Assembly (NCBI GenBank): GCA_964612085.1
Contig: CAZTCJ010000046.1
Coordinates: 1 to 29,791, forward strand
Length of the DNA: 29,791 bases
Source: CAZTCJ01 sp964612085
Lineage (GTDB): Bacteria; Pseudomonadota; Alphaproteobacteria; JAJFIK01
Reading direction: 5' to 3'
Below the pieces are notes generated by a model, which was not told where the DNA came from, searched no databases, and saw only the letters and a list, made by a program, of their open reading frames with translations. This document shows, one piece after another, positions 1 to 7,461 of this stretch; position 1 is the stretch's first letter; every line of letters starts with the position of its first letter. The position numbers were made by a program, and so were the translations under genes.

Positions 1-455
1 TCGAGGTCTTCGACTTCTCAAAATACAATTTCGTCACGCCGATCATGCGGCCCGAGGCCATGGACCGGAGCGAGTTGCTCGACCGTGTCATGAGCAATTA
101 CCGGCGCTTTTATATGAACAAGGCGTTCTTCCATTACCCCTGGCGCGGCACCGGCTTTCGGCGGCGCTATCTGCTGGGCTGCCTCAAGGCGTTCCTGAAG
201 GCGGGCTTCCAGCGCACCTTCTACGATCTCGGCAAGGTGGGCTATTGGGGACCGCAGACCAAGAAGAAAGTGGATTTCCACTTCGACGAGACCAAGCGCA
301 TCGCACCGGCCCAGTTGGACGACTGGCAGGCGGCCTCCGACCGGGCGGCGTCCCTGCGCGAGGTCAAGGCGGCGGCCCTGGCGGCCAAGGCCTGCGGTGG
401 CGGTACGGAACAATTGCCTGAAAACGCCAGGCGCACGCCGGTTCCGGCGGAGTAG
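1..455 (+). CDS. bchE: Anaerobic Mg-protoporphyrin IX monomethyl ester cyclase BchE, C-terminal part (5' end outside window)
   Basis: The frame is already open at the left edge (codons from base 3) and ends at TAG 453-455. About 150 C-terminal residues are present. The segment around FVTPIMRPEAM and YRRFYMNKAFFHYPW matches what I recall of the C-terminus of BchE, the B12-dependent radical SAM cyclase that closes the isocyclic ring of bacteriochlorophyll without oxygen. The cobalamin-binding and radical SAM domains lie upstream, outside the window. The last about 35 residues are Ala-rich and look like a poorly conserved tail. The stop lies 5 bases before bchJ, so the two are probably co-transcribed. 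BchE is inferred from motif resemblance and from the bchJ and hemN neighbours. The main alternative is another B12-radical SAM protein, which the context makes unlikely. Confidence 0.85.
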   Translation, partial: EVFDFSKYNFVTPIMRPEAMDRSELLDRVMSNYRRFYMNKAFFHYPWRGTGFRRRYLLGCLKAFLKAGFQRTFYDLGKVGYWGPQTKKKVDFHFDETKRIAPAQLDDWQAASDRAASLREVKAAALAAKACGGGTEQLPENARRTPVPAE

Positions 456-460
456 GGGGG

Positions 461-1120
461 ATGCCGGCCCCCTTGTCTGCTCCTTTGCCGGTCCAGGCGG
501 ATGTCCTCCCTGGTCTGACGGATGCGTCCGTAAGCGGCCAGCCCGCCAAGGTCGGGCCCAATGCGGTCATTCAACTGGCCCATGCGCTGGAGGCCCTGTG
601 CAGTGTCCGGGAGGCCCGCGCGGTCTTCGCCCGGGCGGGGCTTCTCGACCTGCTCGATGATCCGCCGGCGGAGATGGTGTCCGAAACCGTGGTCTCCGCG
701 CTTTACCGCGCCCTGTTCGATCAATTCGGACATGAGCAGGCCAGCCGCATCGCGGCCGAGGCGGGCAAGCGCACGGCCGATTATGTCATGGCGAACCGCA
801 TTCCGGCGCTCGCCCGTCTGCTTTTGAAAGCGCTGCCGGGCTTTTGCGCCGCGCCACTGCTCCTGTCGGCCATCGCCAAGAACGCCTGGACCTTCGCGGG
901 CAGCGGTATACTGACGGCCCGCAAGGGGCGGCCGCACGTGATCGAAATCGCCGACAACCCTCTCGCCATCGGCCGTTGCGCCTGGCAGGAAGGCGTTTTC
1001 CAACGCATGTTTCAGGTTCTGGTCTCGCCGCGTGTGCAGGTCGTCCATACCGATTGCTGCGAGACGCGGGGACAAATATGCCGTTTTGAGATTTGGACGA
1101 ACCGCCCATTATCTGCATAA
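461..1120 (+). CDS. bchJ: BchJ, V4R-domain bacteriochlorophyll biosynthesis protein
   Basis: A protein of 219 residues. The ATG at 461 is preceded directly by a G-run (455-460) that can act as ribosome-binding site. The C-terminal half is a V4R (4-vinyl reductase) type domain, with a cysteine cluster near the end (HTDCCETRGQICRF, about residues 196-209) typical of this small-molecule-binding fold. BchJ was originally described as the 4-vinyl reductase; later work assigned the main vinyl reductase activity to BciA/BciB, and BchJ is now thought to help supply or channel substrate to Mg-chelatase or nearby steps. It follows bchE by 5 bases and precedes hemN by 14, a tetrapyrrole group. The family call is firm; the exact biochemical role is open. 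Confidence 0.85.
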   Translation: MPAPLSAPLPVQADVLPGLTDASVSGQPAKVGPNAVIQLAHALEALCSVREARAVFARAGLLDLLDDPPAEMVSETVVSALYRALFDQFGHEQASRIAAEAGKRTADYVMANRIPALARLLLKALPGFCAAPLLLSAIAKNAWTFAGSGILTARKGRPHVIEIADNPLAIGRCAWQEGVFQRMFQVLVSPRVQVVHTDCCETRGQICRFEIWTNRPLSA

Positions 1121-1134
1121 GGTAAATCAAGCTC

Positions 1135-2484
1135 ATGGATCCGATTGTCGCGAAATACGCTCAAGCCGCCGTTCCCCGTTATACGAGCTATCCGACGGCG
1201 CCCCATTTCAAGGCGGATTTTCCGCCCGAGGCCTATCGGGGCTGGCTCGAAGCGCTCGATCCGGCGCGGCCGATTTCGCTTTATCTCCATGTGCCCTTTT
1301 GCAAACAACTGTGCTGGTATTGCGGCTGCAACATGAAGCTGGCGAGCCGCTACGAGCCCGTCCATCAGTACGCCCATGATCTTTTGAGCGAGATCGATCT
1401 GGTGCGCGCGGCCTTGCCGGCTGCCATGCCGGTCGAGCATGTGCATTTCGGTGGCGGCACGCCCACCGCGCTGGAGCCTGACGATCTGGCGCGTATCATG
1501 GACGCTTTGCGGGAGCGGTTCCATATTCTGACGGACGCGGAACTCGCCATCGAAAGCGATCCGCGCACCATGACCCGCGACATGGCCCGGCGGATCGGCG
1601 CGCTCGGGTTCAACCGCGCCAGTTTCGGTATTCAGGAATTCGATCCGGCGGTGCAGCAGGCGATCAACCGGATCCAGCCGCCGGATATGGTCCGGCGCAC
1701 GGTCGGCGATCTGCGCGATCACGGCGTCACCGCGATCAATTTCGATCTGATTTACGGGCTGCCGCACCAGACCGTGTCCTCCCTGGTGGAGACCATTCAT
1801 CAGTGTACCCAGATGCGGCCCGACCGCTTCGCTCTGTTCGGCTATGCCCATGTGCCGTGGATGGCGAAAAAGCAGCGCCTGATCCCTGAGGACGCCTTGC
1901 CCGATCCGCGTGAGCGCAACGCCCAGGCCGAAGCCGCCGCCGACGCCTTGATGGGTGCGGGCTATGAGCGCATCGGTCTCGATCATTTCGCCCTGCCGGA
2001 CGATCCTCTGGCCAAGGCCGCCATGAGCGGCACGCTGCACCGGAACTTCCAGGGCTACACCACCGACACGGCGGAAACCCTGATCGGCCTGGGGGCCACA
2101 TCCATCGGGCGCACGCCGTCGGGCTATGTGCAGAATCTGTCCGAGACCGGCGCCTGGGCGCGGGCGGTGCGCGACGGCATCCTACCCGTCGGCAAAGGCC
2201 ACCGTCTGAGTCAGGACGACCGTCTGCGCGCCCATGTGATCGAGCGGCTGATGTGCGATGGCGCCATCGATCTGGCGCAGGCCGGGGCCCGCTACGGCTA
2301 TCCCAGCAATTGGTGTGCGGATGCGTTCGAGGAATTGTCGGACCTGGCGGCCGACGGCCTGGTGACCATCCGGGATAACGTGGTTGAAGTCTCCGGGCGG
2401 GGCCGCCCGCTTGTTCGGGTTGCCGCCGCTGCCTTCGACCGTTACCGCCGCTCCGCCCAGGCGCGCCATTCCGTGGCGATTTAG
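1135..2484 (+). CDS. hemN: Oxygen-independent coproporphyrinogen III oxidase (radical SAM)
   Basis: A protein of 449 residues, close to the usual 450-460 of true HemN. It converts coproporphyrinogen III to protoporphyrinogen IX anaerobically, using SAM and a [4Fe-4S] cluster, and so feeds both heme and bacteriochlorophyll. The cluster motif is visible as C56-x3-C60-x2-C63-x-C65 (PFCKQLCWYCGC). The extra fourth cysteine is diagnostic of HemN rather than the look-alike HemW. The N-terminal PRYTSYPTAPHF, the FGGGTPTAL segment and the YGLPHQT strand also fit. ATG 1135 gives the usual N-terminus; the AAGG at 1119-1122 is only a weak and rather distant ribosome-binding site, so coupling to bchJ is likely. 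The gene ends with TAG and is convergent with the next small gene. Confidence 0.95.
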   Translation: MDPIVAKYAQAAVPRYTSYPTAPHFKADFPPEAYRGWLEALDPARPISLYLHVPFCKQLCWYCGCNMKLASRYEPVHQYAHDLLSEIDLVRAALPAAMPVEHVHFGGGTPTALEPDDLARIMDALRERFHILTDAELAIESDPRTMTRDMARRIGALGFNRASFGIQEFDPAVQQAINRIQPPDMVRRTVGDLRDHGVTAINFDLIYGLPHQTVSSLVETIHQCTQMRPDRFALFGYAHVPWMAKKQRLIPEDALPDPRERNAQAEAAADALMGAGYERIGLDHFALPDDPLAKAAMSGTLHRNFQGYTTDTAETLIGLGATSIGRTPSGYVQNLSETGAWARAVRDGILPVGKGHRLSQDDRLRAHVIERLMCDGAIDLAQAGARYGYPSNWCADAFEELSDLAADGLVTIRDNVVEVSGRGRPLVRVAAAAFDRYRRSAQARHSVAI

Positions 2485-2517
2485 GGAAAAGCAGACTAAG
2501 CGTGCGGCGTCCAGGGC

Positions 2518-2745
2518 TCAGCGGTCGCGGCGCCGCCAGAGCATGATCCCGGCCAGCAAAGCCGTCAGCACAAGGATGGCTGGACCCGCCGCCTCGACGG
2601 CATGCAGCATGGTATGCACCGGGCCGGTGGCAAGGCTTTCCGAGCCATGACCGTCATGGGCGAGAGCCGGTGCTCCGAAGGCGAGGCTTGCGCCAATGGC
2701 GAAAAGACCTTGATTGAGGACGGAACGGTTTCGCTGCTCAGTCAT
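2518..2745 (-). CDS. Small exported, single-membrane-segment peptide with His-containing N-terminus (function unknown)
   Basis: A protein of 75 residues. The second ATG (2745) is chosen over the one at 2751 because GGAG lies 6 bases upstream of it, whereas the earlier ATG would touch that site. Residues 1-29 form a signal peptide ending in an ALA cleavage motif. The mature form would start HDGHG and has further histidines at 44 and 48. Residues about 52-70 form one hydrophobic helix, followed by RRRDR, so the His-bearing part would face the periplasm. The HDGHG start recalls nickel/cobalt permeases of the HupE/UreJ type, but the rest is far too short and I do not claim homology. It is convergent with hemN and divergent from the hydrogenase operon. 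A role in metal handling is only a guess. Confidence 0.65.
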   Translation of the reverse strand: MTEQRNRSVLNQGLFAIGASLAFGAPALAHDGHGSESLATGPVHTMLHAVEAAGPAILVLTALLAGIMLWRRRDR

Positions 2746-2934
2746 TCTCATCTCCGTTGGCGGGCATAGAAAATTGCCTTAAACCCTCCAAGGTTGCCTG
2801 TTAGGTGGTTCTTGTGCGGTGCAATATTCCGTTTCAGGATAATCTGCACGCCACTTGACGGTCAGGCAAAGCCAGGAGCGGCAAAGGATTTCCCTTGTCA
2901 GTCCCAAGCCTAACAGCCTTCTCAAGACGGACGA

Positions 2935-2948
2935 TTGATCAAGATCAA
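2935..2948. promoter_or_regulatory. FNR/FixK-type binding site upstream of the hydrogenase operon
   Basis: TTGATCAAGATCAA is a perfect match to the TTGAT-N4-ATCAA consensus recognised by FNR, FnrN and FixK regulators. Its centre at 2941.5 lies 41.5 bases upstream of the start site predicted from the -10 element at 2971-2976, which is the class II activator position. Binding would switch on hupS and the genes behind it under low oxygen. This is read directly from sequence; the identity of the regulator is inferred. Confidence 0.8.
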
Positions 2949-2970
2949 ATCTGTTTCCTTGGATTTGCTC

Positions 2971-2976
2971 CATGAT
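2971..2976 (+). promoter_or_regulatory. Candidate -10 element of the hup-hyp operon promoter
   Basis: CATGAT matches TATAAT at four of six positions and sits where an FNR/FixK box at 2935-2948 would require it, giving a predicted transcription start near 2983. There is no good -35 hexamer, as expected for an activator-dependent promoter. The leader would be about 160 bases. The prediction rests on spacing rather than on the strength of the hexamer. Confidence 0.45.
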
Positions 2977-3080
2977 TGGTTGGCTGATGTGCTGTCTTTG
3001 GGAGGCCGGGCGGACAAAACCATGCATTAAGCATACGAGCTGTTGAGGCGCGCGGCTGCGTGCAGGTCTGGGCTCGTGCC

Positions 3081-3131
3081 CCCATCGTCTTCATGGGACG
3101 GCCATCTTTGGCAGGCTGCTTTTTGGCAGCC
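3081..3131 (+). other. Hairpins in the hupS 5' leader, the second next to the ribosome-binding site
   Basis: Two inverted repeats lie in the predicted leader. The first is CCCAT (3081-3085) with ATGGG (3093-3097) and a 7-base loop. The second is GGCTGC (3114-3119) with GCAGCC (3126-3131) around a TTTTTG loop. The second ends three bases before the AAGGGAG ribosome-binding site (3134-3140) of hupS. Neither resembles a terminator. They could stabilise the mRNA 5' end or tune translation; no function is shown. Confidence 0.4.
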
Positions 3132-3145
3132 ATAAGGGAGCCGCT

Positions 3146-4243
3146 ATGATGGTCGACACGTTTTACGATGTTATTCGCCGGCAGGGTGTCAGCCGCCGGT
3201 CTTTCATGAAATTCTGTTCGCTGACGGCAACGTCGCTCGGTCTCGCGCCGACAATGGCCAACCAGATCGCCCATGCCATGGAGACCAAGCCGCGCACGCC
3301 GGTGGTCTGGCTCAACGGCCTGGAATGCACCTGCTGTTCGGAGAGTTTCATCCGCTCCGGCCATCCGCTGGTGTCCGATGTGGTGCTCTCCATGCTGTCG
3401 CTGGATTACGCCCATGTGCTGATGGCTTCCGCCGGTCATCAGGCGGAGGAAATCCTCGAACAGATCCGCGAAGAGCACAAAGGCAATTACATCCTGGCCG
3501 TGGAAGGCAATCCGCCGCTCAACGAAGACGGCATGTATTGCATTATCGGCGGCAAGCCCTTCGTCGAGCAGCTTCAGACCATGGCGGCCGATGCCAAGGC
3601 CGTTATTGCCTGGGGATCCTGTGCGTCGAACGGCTGCGTGCAGGCCGCCAAACCCAATCCCACCCAGGCCACCCCGATCCACAAAGTGATCCGGGATAAG
3701 ACGATCATCAAGGTGCCCGGCTGTCCGCCGATCCCGGAAGTGATGACCGGCGTCATCACCTATATGCTGACCTTCGACCGGTCGCCGCCGCTTGACCGGA
3801 TCGGCCGTCCGAACATGTTCTATGGCCAACGCATTCACGACAAATGCTACCGCCGGCCCCATTTCGACGCCGGTCAGTTCGCGGAGGAATGGGACGACGA
3901 GGGTTCGCGCAAGGGCTATTGTCTCTATAAAATGGGCTGCCGCGGGCCGACGACCTACAATGCCTGTTCCACCGTGCGCTGGAACGGCGGCGTCTCCTTC
4001 CCGATCCAGTCCGGACACGGCTGTATCGGCTGTTCGGAAGAAGACTTCTGGGACAACGGTCCGTTCTATGAGCGTCTGGCCGATATCAAGACGCCCATGC
4101 TGGGGGCCGAAGGCAATGCCGACGAAATCGGCATGGCGGCCGCCGCCGCCGTCGGTGCCGGTGTGGCCGCCCATCTGGGCTTGACCGCGCTCCGGCGCGC
4201 CCGTGATAAATCCGCCGCCCGGCGCGCGGAAACCGCAGAATAA
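3146..4243 (+). CDS. hupS: [NiFe]-hydrogenase small subunit, Tat-exported, with O2-tolerant-type proximal cluster
   Basis: A precursor of 365 residues. It carries the electron-relay Fe-S clusters of the periplasm-facing, membrane-bound uptake hydrogenase. The Tat motif SRRSFMK is at residues 16-22, with likely cleavage after Ala44. In mature numbering the cysteines fall at 17, 19, 20, 115, 120 and 149 (precursor 61, 63, 64, 159, 164, 193). This is the six-cysteine set that holds the 4Fe-3S cluster in O2-tolerant hydrogenases; standard enzymes have Gly at 19 and 120. Further Cys and His residues for the medial and distal clusters follow (KGYCLYKMGC, GCIGC). A hydrophobic segment near residues 329-345 followed by Arg/Lys is the C-terminal anchor that docks on cytochrome b. 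AAGGGAG lies 5 bases before ATG 3146; an ATG at 3149 is a less likely start. First gene of the hup-hyp run. Confidence 0.97.
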   Translation: MMVDTFYDVIRRQGVSRRSFMKFCSLTATSLGLAPTMANQIAHAMETKPRTPVVWLNGLECTCCSESFIRSGHPLVSDVVLSMLSLDYAHVLMASAGHQAEEILEQIREEHKGNYILAVEGNPPLNEDGMYCIIGGKPFVEQLQTMAADAKAVIAWGSCASNGCVQAAKPNPTQATPIHKVIRDKTIIKVPGCPPIPEVMTGVITYMLTFDRSPPLDRIGRPNMFYGQRIHDKCYRRPHFDAGQFAEEWDDEGSRKGYCLYKMGCRGPTTYNACSTVRWNGGVSFPIQSGHGCIGCSEEDFWDNGPFYERLADIKTPMLGAEGNADEIGMAAAAAVGAGVAAHLGLTALRRARDKSAARRAETAE

Positions 4244-4267
4244 TCCGGACAAGGAGAGGGCTGAGCC

Positions 4268-6058
4268 ATGGTTCAGACGACACCGAACGGCTTCAATCTC
4301 GACGATGCGGGGCGCAGGGTCGTGGTCGATCCCATCACGCGGATCGAAGGGCATCTCAGGATCGAGGTGAATGTGGATGAGACCAACACCATCCGCAACG
4401 CGGTCTCCACCGGCACCATGTGGCGGGGGCTGGAGGTCATTCTCAAAGGCCGCGACCCGCGCGATGCCTGGGCCTTCACCCAGCGCATTTGCGGCGTGTG
4501 CACCGGTACCCATGCGCTGACCTCGGTCCGCGCGGTGGAGGATGCGCTCGGCATCGATATTCCGGAGAACGCCAATTCCATCCGCAACATCATGCAGCTT
4601 GCGCTCCAATGCCACGACCACATCGTGCATTTCTATCATCTGCATGCGCTCGATTGGGTGGATGTGGTCTCCTCCCTGTCAGCCGATCCCAAGGCGACCT
4701 CGGAACTGGCCCAGTCGATTTCCAACTGGCCCTTGTCGAGCCCCGGCTATTTCCGCGACCTGCAGAACAAGCTGAAGAAATTCATCGAGTCCGGACAGTT
4801 GGGCCTTTTCCGCAACGCTTATTGGGGTCATCCGGCCTACAAACTGCCGCCGGAAGCCAATCTCATGGCCGTGGCTCATTATCTGGAAGCGCTCGATTTC
4901 CAAAAGGAAATCAAGAAGATCCATACGGTGTTCGGCGGCAAGAACCCTCATCCGAACTGGCTGGTGGGCGGCGTGCCGTGCCCGATCAATGTCTCCGATG
5001 TGGGCGCCGTCGGTGCCGTGAACATCGAGCGGCTGAACATGGTCAAGCAGATCATCGACCAGACCATCGAGTTCACCGAGCAGGTCTATCTGCCCGATCT
5101 CCTGGCCATCGCGTCCTTCTATAAGGACTGGACCTATGGCGGCGGCCTGTCGTCCAAATGCATCATGAGCTATGGCGATATTCCGGACCATGCCAATGAT
5201 TATGAAGGCGACAATCTGCTGCTGCCGCGCGGCGCGATCGTCGATGGCGATCTCAGCCGGATTTATGAGGTGGATCAGCGGGATCCGGATCAGATCAAGG
5301 AGTTCGTCTCCCATTCCTGGTATCAGTATGCCGATGACACGATCGGCCTGCATCCTTGGGACGGGGTGACGGAGCCCAAATTCGAGCTGGGGCCCAACGC
5401 CAAAGGCACCAAGACCCGTCTCGAAGAGCTCGACGAGAACGCGAAATATTCCTGGATCAAGAGCCCGCGCTGGAACGGCCATGCCATGGAGGTGGGGCCG
5501 CTGGCCCGCTACATCATCGGCTATGCCAAGGGCATCCCCGAATTCAAGGAGCCGACCGAAGCGGCCTTGCGCCAACTCGATCTGCCGGTGGCCGCGCTGT
5601 TCTCGACCCTGGGGCGGACCGCTGCCCGGGGCCTCGAATCCCAATGGGCCGCGCATAAGATGAAATATTTCTACGACAAGCTCATCGCGTCGATCCGCAA
5701 CGGCGACACGGCGACGGCCAATATCCAGAAATGGGAACCGAAGACTTGGCCGAAATCGGCCAAGGGCGTGGGCTTCACCGAAGCCCCGCGCGGTGCGCTT
5801 GGCCACTGGATCCATATCGAGGATACCAAGATCGCCAATTATCAGTGTGTGGTGCCGACCACCTGGAACGCCGGCCCGCGCGACAATGAAGGCAATATCG
5901 GCGCCTATGAGGCCTCGCTGCTTGATACGCCCATGGCGGATCCCGAACAGCCCTTGGAAATTCTGCGCACGATCCATTCCTTCGATCCGTGTCTTGCCTG
6001 TTCGACCCATGTGATGAGCAAGGACGGCGACGTTCTGGCGGATATCAAGGTGCGCTGA
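4268..6058 (+). CDS. hupL: [NiFe]-hydrogenase large (catalytic) subunit
   Basis: A protein of 596 residues, the usual size for group 1 enzymes. It holds the Ni-Fe(CN)2CO centre where H2 is split. The N-terminal ligand pair is C75/C78 in RICGVCTGTHA, and the C-terminal pair is C575/C578 in DPCLACSTH. The RIEGH motif at 25-29 includes the conserved Glu27. A 15-residue extension follows His581 (582-596); the endopeptidase HupD removes it after nickel insertion, closing the active site. The protein has no signal peptide and is carried through the Tat system by HupS. ATG 4268 has a strong AAGGAGAG site and lies 24 bases after hupS. The sequence is intact with all catalytic residues visible. Confidence 0.98.
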   Translation: MVQTTPNGFNLDDAGRRVVVDPITRIEGHLRIEVNVDETNTIRNAVSTGTMWRGLEVILKGRDPRDAWAFTQRICGVCTGTHALTSVRAVEDALGIDIPENANSIRNIMQLALQCHDHIVHFYHLHALDWVDVVSSLSADPKATSELAQSISNWPLSSPGYFRDLQNKLKKFIESGQLGLFRNAYWGHPAYKLPPEANLMAVAHYLEALDFQKEIKKIHTVFGGKNPHPNWLVGGVPCPINVSDVGAVGAVNIERLNMVKQIIDQTIEFTEQVYLPDLLAIASFYKDWTYGGGLSSKCIMSYGDIPDHANDYEGDNLLLPRGAIVDGDLSRIYEVDQRDPDQIKEFVSHSWYQYADDTIGLHPWDGVTEPKFELGPNAKGTKTRLEELDENAKYSWIKSPRWNGHAMEVGPLARYIIGYAKGIPEFKEPTEAALRQLDLPVAALFSTLGRTAARGLESQWAAHKMKYFYDKLIASIRNGDTATANIQKWEPKTWPKSAKGVGFTEAPRGALGHWIHIEDTKIANYQCVVPTTWNAGPRDNEGNIGAYEASLLDTPMADPEQPLEILRTIHSFDPCLACSTHVMSKDGDVLADIKVR

Positions 6059-6069
6059 GGGAGGGCGGC

Positions 6070-6828
6070 ATGACCAATCTCACGGATGCTCCGGCGCCGG
6101 AAAAGCGCAAAGGCTTTTTCGGCTCCCTGGTGGCCTCGGCGACCGAAACGCCCAGCCCGGCGGCCAAGGTGTATGTTTATGAGTCGCCCTTGCGGCTGTG
6201 GCACTGGGTCAACGCCCTGTGCATCGTCATCCTGTGCATCACGGGCTATTTCATTGCCATGCCGCCGCCCAGCGTGCCCGGCGAGGCTTCCGACCACTTC
6301 GTTCTTGGTTATATCCGCATGGTGCATTTCGCCGCCGGTCAGGTGATGGCGGTGGCCTTCCTGGGGCGGATCTATTGGGCGATCGTCGGCAATCACCATG
6401 CCCGGCAGATTTTCCTGCTGCCCGTCTGGAGCCCGAAATGGTGGGGCGAAGTCATTCACGAAATCCGCTGGTATGCCTTTGTCGCCAAGGAGCCGAAAAA
6501 ATACATCGGCCATAATCCATTGGCCCAGCTCGCCATGTTCTTCCTGCTGGTCCTGCCGCTGATCTTCCAGATCCTGACCGGTTTCGCGCTCTATGCCGAA
6601 GGACAGGGCACAGAGAGCTGGTGGTTCGCCGCCTTCGGCTGGGTGTTCGGCCTGTTCGGCGACAATTCCTTCGCGGTCCACACCTATCACCATCTGATGA
6701 TGTGGGTGATCGTGGTCTTCACCATCGTGCATATCTATGCGGCGGTCCGCGAAGACATCATGAGCCGCCAGAGCCTGATCTCGACCATGGTCTCCGGCTG
6801 GCGCTACTTCAAGGACGATCACGAATGA
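6070..6828 (+). CDS. hupC: Hydrogenase b-type cytochrome subunit
   Basis: A protein of 252 residues. It anchors the HupSL dimer in the cytoplasmic membrane and passes electrons from H2 to the quinone pool. Four membrane segments can be seen at about 44-64, 83-103, 150-174 and 207-226. Histidines within or beside them are candidate heme ligands: H45 (LRLWHW), H86, H204/H207/H208 (HTYHHLMMW) and H221. ATG 6070 is chosen because it follows a GAGGGAGGGCG-like purine run and lies 11 bases after hupL; the open frame starts earlier inside hupL, but an upstream start would overlap that gene. The last codons overlap hupD (ATGA). Confidence 0.95.
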   Translation: MTNLTDAPAPEKRKGFFGSLVASATETPSPAAKVYVYESPLRLWHWVNALCIVILCITGYFIAMPPPSVPGEASDHFVLGYIRMVHFAAGQVMAVAFLGRIYWAIVGNHHARQIFLLPVWSPKWWGEVIHEIRWYAFVAKEPKKYIGHNPLAQLAMFFLLVLPLIFQILTGFALYAEGQGTESWWFAAFGWVFGLFGDNSFAVHTYHHLMMWVIVVFTIVHIYAAVREDIMSRQSLISTMVSGWRYFKDDHE

Positions 6829-7457
6829 GCCGCGCGGGTCCAGACGTTCTGGTTTTAGGGGTCGGCAATCTGCTGTGGGCGGATGAAGGCTTCGGCGTGC
6901 GCTGCGTCGAACGCTTTACCGCTGACTATGCACTGCCGGACGGTGTGGAGGCCATGGATGGCGGCACGCAAGGGCTGGCCCTTGCCAATATCCTGGCGGA
7001 AGCGAAACGGATCCTGATTTTCGACGCGGTGGATTTCGACGGCGCGCCGGGCGATCTGGTGACCGTGCGGGGCGATGACGTGCCCCGTTTCGTGGCGGGC
7101 AAGAAGGTCTCCTTGCATCAGACATCCATGATGGAGGTCCTGGCCGTGGCGGAGTTCATGGCCGAAGAGGCACCCGGCGCCATCACCCTGATCGGCTGTC
7201 AGCCTGCTGAGCTTGAAGATTATGGCGGCGGGCTGACGCCCATCGTCTCCGCACGTGTGCCTGAAGCGATTGCGGCGGCGGCGGATGAACTGGCCGCTTG
7301 GGGCTTCGCGCTTGAAAAGGCGGAGGGAACGGCCCAGGCGGTCATGCCCGATGCCGTGGCGCGTGCGCTTTATGAAAGCGGCCGGCCCAGCGCGCAAGCC
7401 GCCTGCCGGACCGGCGATGAGCGGGTCCTGGTGCGAACCGGGCCGCAAGGGACCTGA
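6825..7457 (+). CDS. hupD: Hydrogenase maturation endopeptidase for HupL
   Basis: A protein of 210 residues. This nickel-sensing protease cleaves the 15-residue tail from HupL once Ni is in place. The nickel-binding residues fit the HybD pattern and spacing: E21 (in GNLLWADEGFG), D67 (in LIFDAVD) and H98 (in SLHQTSM), with gaps of 46 and 31 residues as in HybD E16/D62/H93. The start ATG overlaps the hupC stop (ATGA 6825-6828), indicating translational coupling. The C-terminal about 40 residues extend beyond the conserved core and look poorly conserved. Confidence 0.95.
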   Translation: MSRAGPDVLVLGVGNLLWADEGFGVRCVERFTADYALPDGVEAMDGGTQGLALANILAEAKRILIFDAVDFDGAPGDLVTVRGDDVPRFVAGKKVSLHQTSMMEVLAVAEFMAEEAPGAITLIGCQPAELEDYGGGLTPIVSARVPEAIAAAADELAAWGFALEKAEGTAQAVMPDAVARALYESGRPSAQAACRTGDERVLVRTGPQGT

Positions 7458-7461
7458 GCCT

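Noticed and set aside
2758..3000. Possible sigma-54 (-24/-12) promoter for hupS
   Set aside because: Several TGG...GC pairs were tested (near 2758, 2805, 2979). None has the required GG-N10-GC spacing with a consensus -12; the closest, TTGGC...GCTGT near 2979, lacks the GC.
2972..3046. Short upstream reading frame starting ATGATTGG or ATGTGC in the hupS leader
   Set aside because: No ribosome-binding site. The first ATG lies upstream of the predicted transcription start and the peptide shows no recognisable features.
2945..4645. Long leftward open frame opposite hupS/hupL
   Set aside because: It is a shadow of the coding strand caused by GC-rich codon use; composition is His/Arg/Gly-rich with no family motifs. 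The same applies to 242-1075, 4679-6010, 15598-17457 and 25072-27576 on the minus strand.
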